A stretch of DNA of 5,936 nucleotides from the NCBI GenBank assembly GCA_963593765.1, contig CAVBBU010000099.1, positions 1-5,936 of the forward strand. Reading direction: 5' to 3'. Position numbers and translations under genes: made by a program. The notes beneath the pieces are model-generated. The model did no database searches, had not been told where the DNA came from, and worked only from the letters and a program-made list of their open reading frames with translations. The DNA comes from CAVBBU01 sp963593765 (GTDB taxonomy: Bacteria; Bacillota; Clostridia; Lachnospirales; Lachnospiraceae). Positions within the stretch are counted from its first letter, which is position 1. Every line of letters begins with the position of its first letter. Of this stretch, positions 3,928 to 5,936 are shown piece by piece.

Positions 3928-5936
3928 ATGTTTAAGAAAAATACAATTAAAGTAGTCGTGCTTATGCTGACATTTTCCATGATGCTTAGTCTTATGCAGG
4001 GTACTTTGGATAATACATATACAAAGGCTGATATGGGAGATGCATCTGCGATTCCAAGCATTAGTGCATTTGCCGACAAGGCAGCTCTTGCCGGAAGTAC
4101 ATTTAATCCAAATAGCGCAGCTAGTGAAAATATAGCTAAAATAAGATTTGGTAAGGGCGATGCTACATGGTATATATTAGGAGGAGATAGCGGTGTTAGC
4201 GAGCCTAACATGGCTATATTTGCTACGAGTAATTTTACTGATTCGCAGCAGTTTTTAGACGAGGGAAATTATAGCTATGATTCGTCATATTCGGTATTTA
4301 AATATACAGGAACATTTAATCCGTCATCAGACGGAAGCTACGAGGGCGGCACTCCAAGCATTATATTAGCCAATCACTATGGGGTAAGTGAGCTAAAGGA
4401 TAAGCTTGATAATATGTCAGAGGATTCGAGATATTTTTCGGCATCAGAGCAGGCGCTTATGAATACTACAAGGATTAATACTGTAGATTATTATAATAAT
4501 AAAACCTATAGTACAAATGACAAGCTATATGCTGCTAGCGCTAGCGATACGTATATATATGTGGGAAGTGATAATAGCAAACAGCTAAGAGCTGATTATT
4601 GGAGTAGTGGTAGTAGCTTTTGGCTTCGCTCGCCACTAGAAACAGACTCGGAAAATGCTCTCTTTGCAGCTCCAAGCGAAAAAACGATAGGTAATACGGA
4701 GGTTAGAAGGCAGTCTGGTATTAGACCAGCAGCAAATATCGATTTGACTAATGTTCTTTTTGCATCGGCAGCATGGGTAGCTGTATCACAGGAAGCTATA
4801 AAGGGTGAGATAGCTAAGGAAGCGGCTATGTCACTTAGACTGGACGGCTCAAAGAAAAGCATAGGCTCGGTAACATATAGCGCAAATACTATAAATGTAA
4901 CAGTGGCTACAAATAGTAGTGCGGCACTAGTTGTGCAGGGAAGGGATGCGCGGCAAAATAAGGATTGGTACTACAGTAAGCTTGTTACAGGTACTTTGAG
5001 CATAACAGAAGAAGATATATTAGCTGTATTAAACAATTCGCAAGCAGGCAGTCTAAACATATCTAATGTAAATCTGGATAATTGCAAAATTTGGCTAGAG
5101 GTTTCTGCAGATAGTGATTCGACACTAGCTTATGCTGTAGAGGCAGAAAAGATAGAGGTACATGAACATAGCTATGATGGCTCGTGGACAGCTGATGGGG
5201 CTAATCACTGGAAGCAATGTACACCAGCTGATGCTTGCCCAAAGCTAGAAGAAAGCATAAAAGAAAAAGCAGCTCACGAATATGGAGCTGATGAGAATAA
5301 AGCTTCATGGAAATACAATAGTGATAAGCATTACAAGCTATGCGAAATTTGTGAGAGCGATAGCAGTATGATAGGTGAAGCTGCCCATGAATTTGGAGCG
5401 GATGGAGAATGCATTATATGTGGCTATAGCATTAATGAAAAGCATAAGCTAAAAGAGGTTAGTGCGAAGAGCCCAACCTGCACTGAAAAGGGAAATGAAA
5501 AATATTGGTATTGCACTGATGAAAGATGTGAAGTGAAATACAAGCTAAGTGATAAAGAAACATTCGGAGTTCAGGTATTGGAAGAATTTACCGATATGTC
5601 TGATGTTGAGATTAGCGCTCTAGGGCATCTTGAGAGTACAAAGTATAAGCATGATGAAAAGGAGCATTGGCATATATGTACTAGAAAAGAGTGTGGCATT
5701 AAGCTAAGTATAGCGGAGCACACATTTAACGATAAGAATGTATGCACTGCCTGTGGATATAAAAAGCCAGATGAGGGCGGTGATGGAGATAAAGATAAAG
5801 GAGATGAGGACAAGGGCGACCAAGACAAAGGTGACGAAGACAAAGGAGACCAAGATAAAGGCGACCAAGATAAGGGCGACGAGGACAAAGGTGATAAAGA
5901 CAAAGGTGACCAAGATAAAGGTGACGAGGACAAGGG
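3928..5936 (+). CDS. Exported surface protein: DUF6273-like domain, His/Cys/Trp modules and acidic GDxDK repeat (3'-partial)
   Basis: The reading frame is open from ATG 3928 to the window edge (669 full codons, no stop). A weak AGGTAG (3915-3920) precedes it. MFKKNTIK plus a hydrophobic stretch to about residue 25 forms a signal peptide, perhaps cut near 34. Residues ~65-285 resemble DUF6273 domains of clostridial surface proteins: WYILG (81-85), SEQALMNTT, YWSSGSSFWLRSP (ending at 236), GIRPA (264-268) and DLTNVLFASAAW. A probable beta-rich domain follows to ~410 (LRLDGSKKSIGSVTYS, DWYYSK, CKIWLE). Residues 412-613 hold His/Trp/Cys modules with pairs such as C472/C475, C495/C498 and C606/C609. 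From 620 an acidic low-complexity GDxDK stretch reaches the edge. In such proteins a stalk of this kind often precedes a cell-wall anchor; that part is not visible here. The cellular role is unknown; adhesion or cell-envelope display is a guess. Confidence 0.88.
   Translation, partial: MFKKNTIKVVVLMLTFSMMLSLMQGTLDNTYTKADMGDASAIPSISAFADKAALAGSTFNPNSAASENIAKIRFGKGDATWYILGGDSGVSEPNMAIFATSNFTDSQQFLDEGNYSYDSSYSVFKYTGTFNPSSDGSYEGGTPSIILANHYGVSELKDKLDNMSEDSRYFSASEQALMNTTRINTVDYYNNKTYSTNDKLYAASASDTYIYVGSDNSKQLRADYWSSGSSFWLRSPLETDSENALFAAPSEKTIGNTEVRRQSGIRPAANIDLTNVLFASAAWVAVSQEAIKGEIAKEAAMSLRLDGSKKSIGSVTYSANTINVTVATNSSAALVVQGRDARQNKDWYYSKLVTGTLSITEEDILAVLNNSQAGSLNISNVNLDNCKIWLEVSADSDSTLAYAVEAEKIEVHEHSYDGSWTADGANHWKQCTPADACPKLEESIKEKAAHEYGADENKASWKYNSDKHYKLCEICESDSSMIGEAAHEFGADGECIICGYSINEKHKLKEVSAKSPTCTEKGNEKYWYCTDERCEVKYKLSDKETFGVQVLEEFTDMSDVEISALGHLESTKYKHDEKEHWHICTRKECGIKLSIAEHTFNDKNVCTACGYKKPDEGGDGDKDKGDEDKGDQDKGDEDKGDQDKGDQDKGDEDKGDKDKGDQDKGDEDK
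5785..5936 (+). repeat. 15-bp tandem repeat coding for GDxDK (ten full units, continues past the edge)
   Basis: Ten in-frame units of 15 bp run from 5785 to 5934, each coding Gly-Asp-x-Asp-Lys, with x = K, E, Q, E, Q, Q, E, K, Q, E in order. Only codon 3 changes the protein, always by its first base (AAA, GAA/GAG, CAA). The other codons vary synonymously, so no two units are identical in DNA. The product should be an extended, acidic, highly soluble linker. Total copy number is unknown because the window ends inside the array. Confidence 0.95.

Noticed and set aside
3921..4862. Minus-strand frames of 96 codons (3921-4211) and 88 codons (4596-4862)
   Set aside because: Both are opposite the surface-protein gene, have no domain-like features and lack ribosome binding sites.
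5571..5933. Minus-strand frames rich in SPLSS and similar repeats
   Set aside because: They are the reverse-strand shadow of the GDxDK repeat; the plus-strand frame is continuous with a convincing exported protein.

Overview
This AT-rich window has the look of a low-GC Gram-positive of the Clostridia. Codon choice favours ATA, AGA and AGG, Shine-Dalgarno sites are of the AGGAG/AAGGAGG type, the thiamine transporter is a riboswitch-controlled ECF S-component, and the large exported protein has a domain layout typical of Clostridia. A more exact placement (for example near Lachnospiraceae or Anaerovoracaceae) would be a guess.

Layout. At the left edge lies an intrinsic terminator for a gene outside the window. 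It is followed at once by a tight three-gene plus-strand operon (56-2307): a THUMP-type class I RNA methyltransferase, an XTP/dITP diphosphatase (rdgB) and a YfcE/YsnB-like metallophosphoesterase. The last two overlap by 4 bp. The set is housekeeping: rRNA modification, nucleotide-pool sanitation and phosphoester hydrolysis. A weak terminator follows.

From 2466 to 2936 the minus strand carries five tRNA genes in transcription order Pro(TGG), Arg(TCT), Gly(TCC), His(GTG), Gln(TTG). They have a near-consensus promoter at 2960-2988, and none encodes its CCA end. A perfect 14-bp inverted repeat abuts the 3' end of tRNA-Gly.

Upstream of the tRNAs on the same strand is thiT, the substrate-binding membrane component of an ECF thiamine transporter. 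Its leader is a TPP riboswitch whose output hairpin buries the Shine-Dalgarno sequence and is followed by seven U residues, so both transcriptional and translational shut-off are possible. No terminator is visible between thiT and the tRNA promoter.

Divergent from thiT, a plus-strand gene from 3928 runs off the right edge with at least 669 codons. It encodes an exported surface protein with a signal peptide, a DUF6273-like domain (WLRSP ... GIRPA), a beta-rich region, a series of His/Cys/Trp modules and an acidic five-residue repeat (GDxDK, x = K/E/Q). It is the most unusual object here. The rest of the window is conventional; no mobile element, CRISPR array or defence system was seen.
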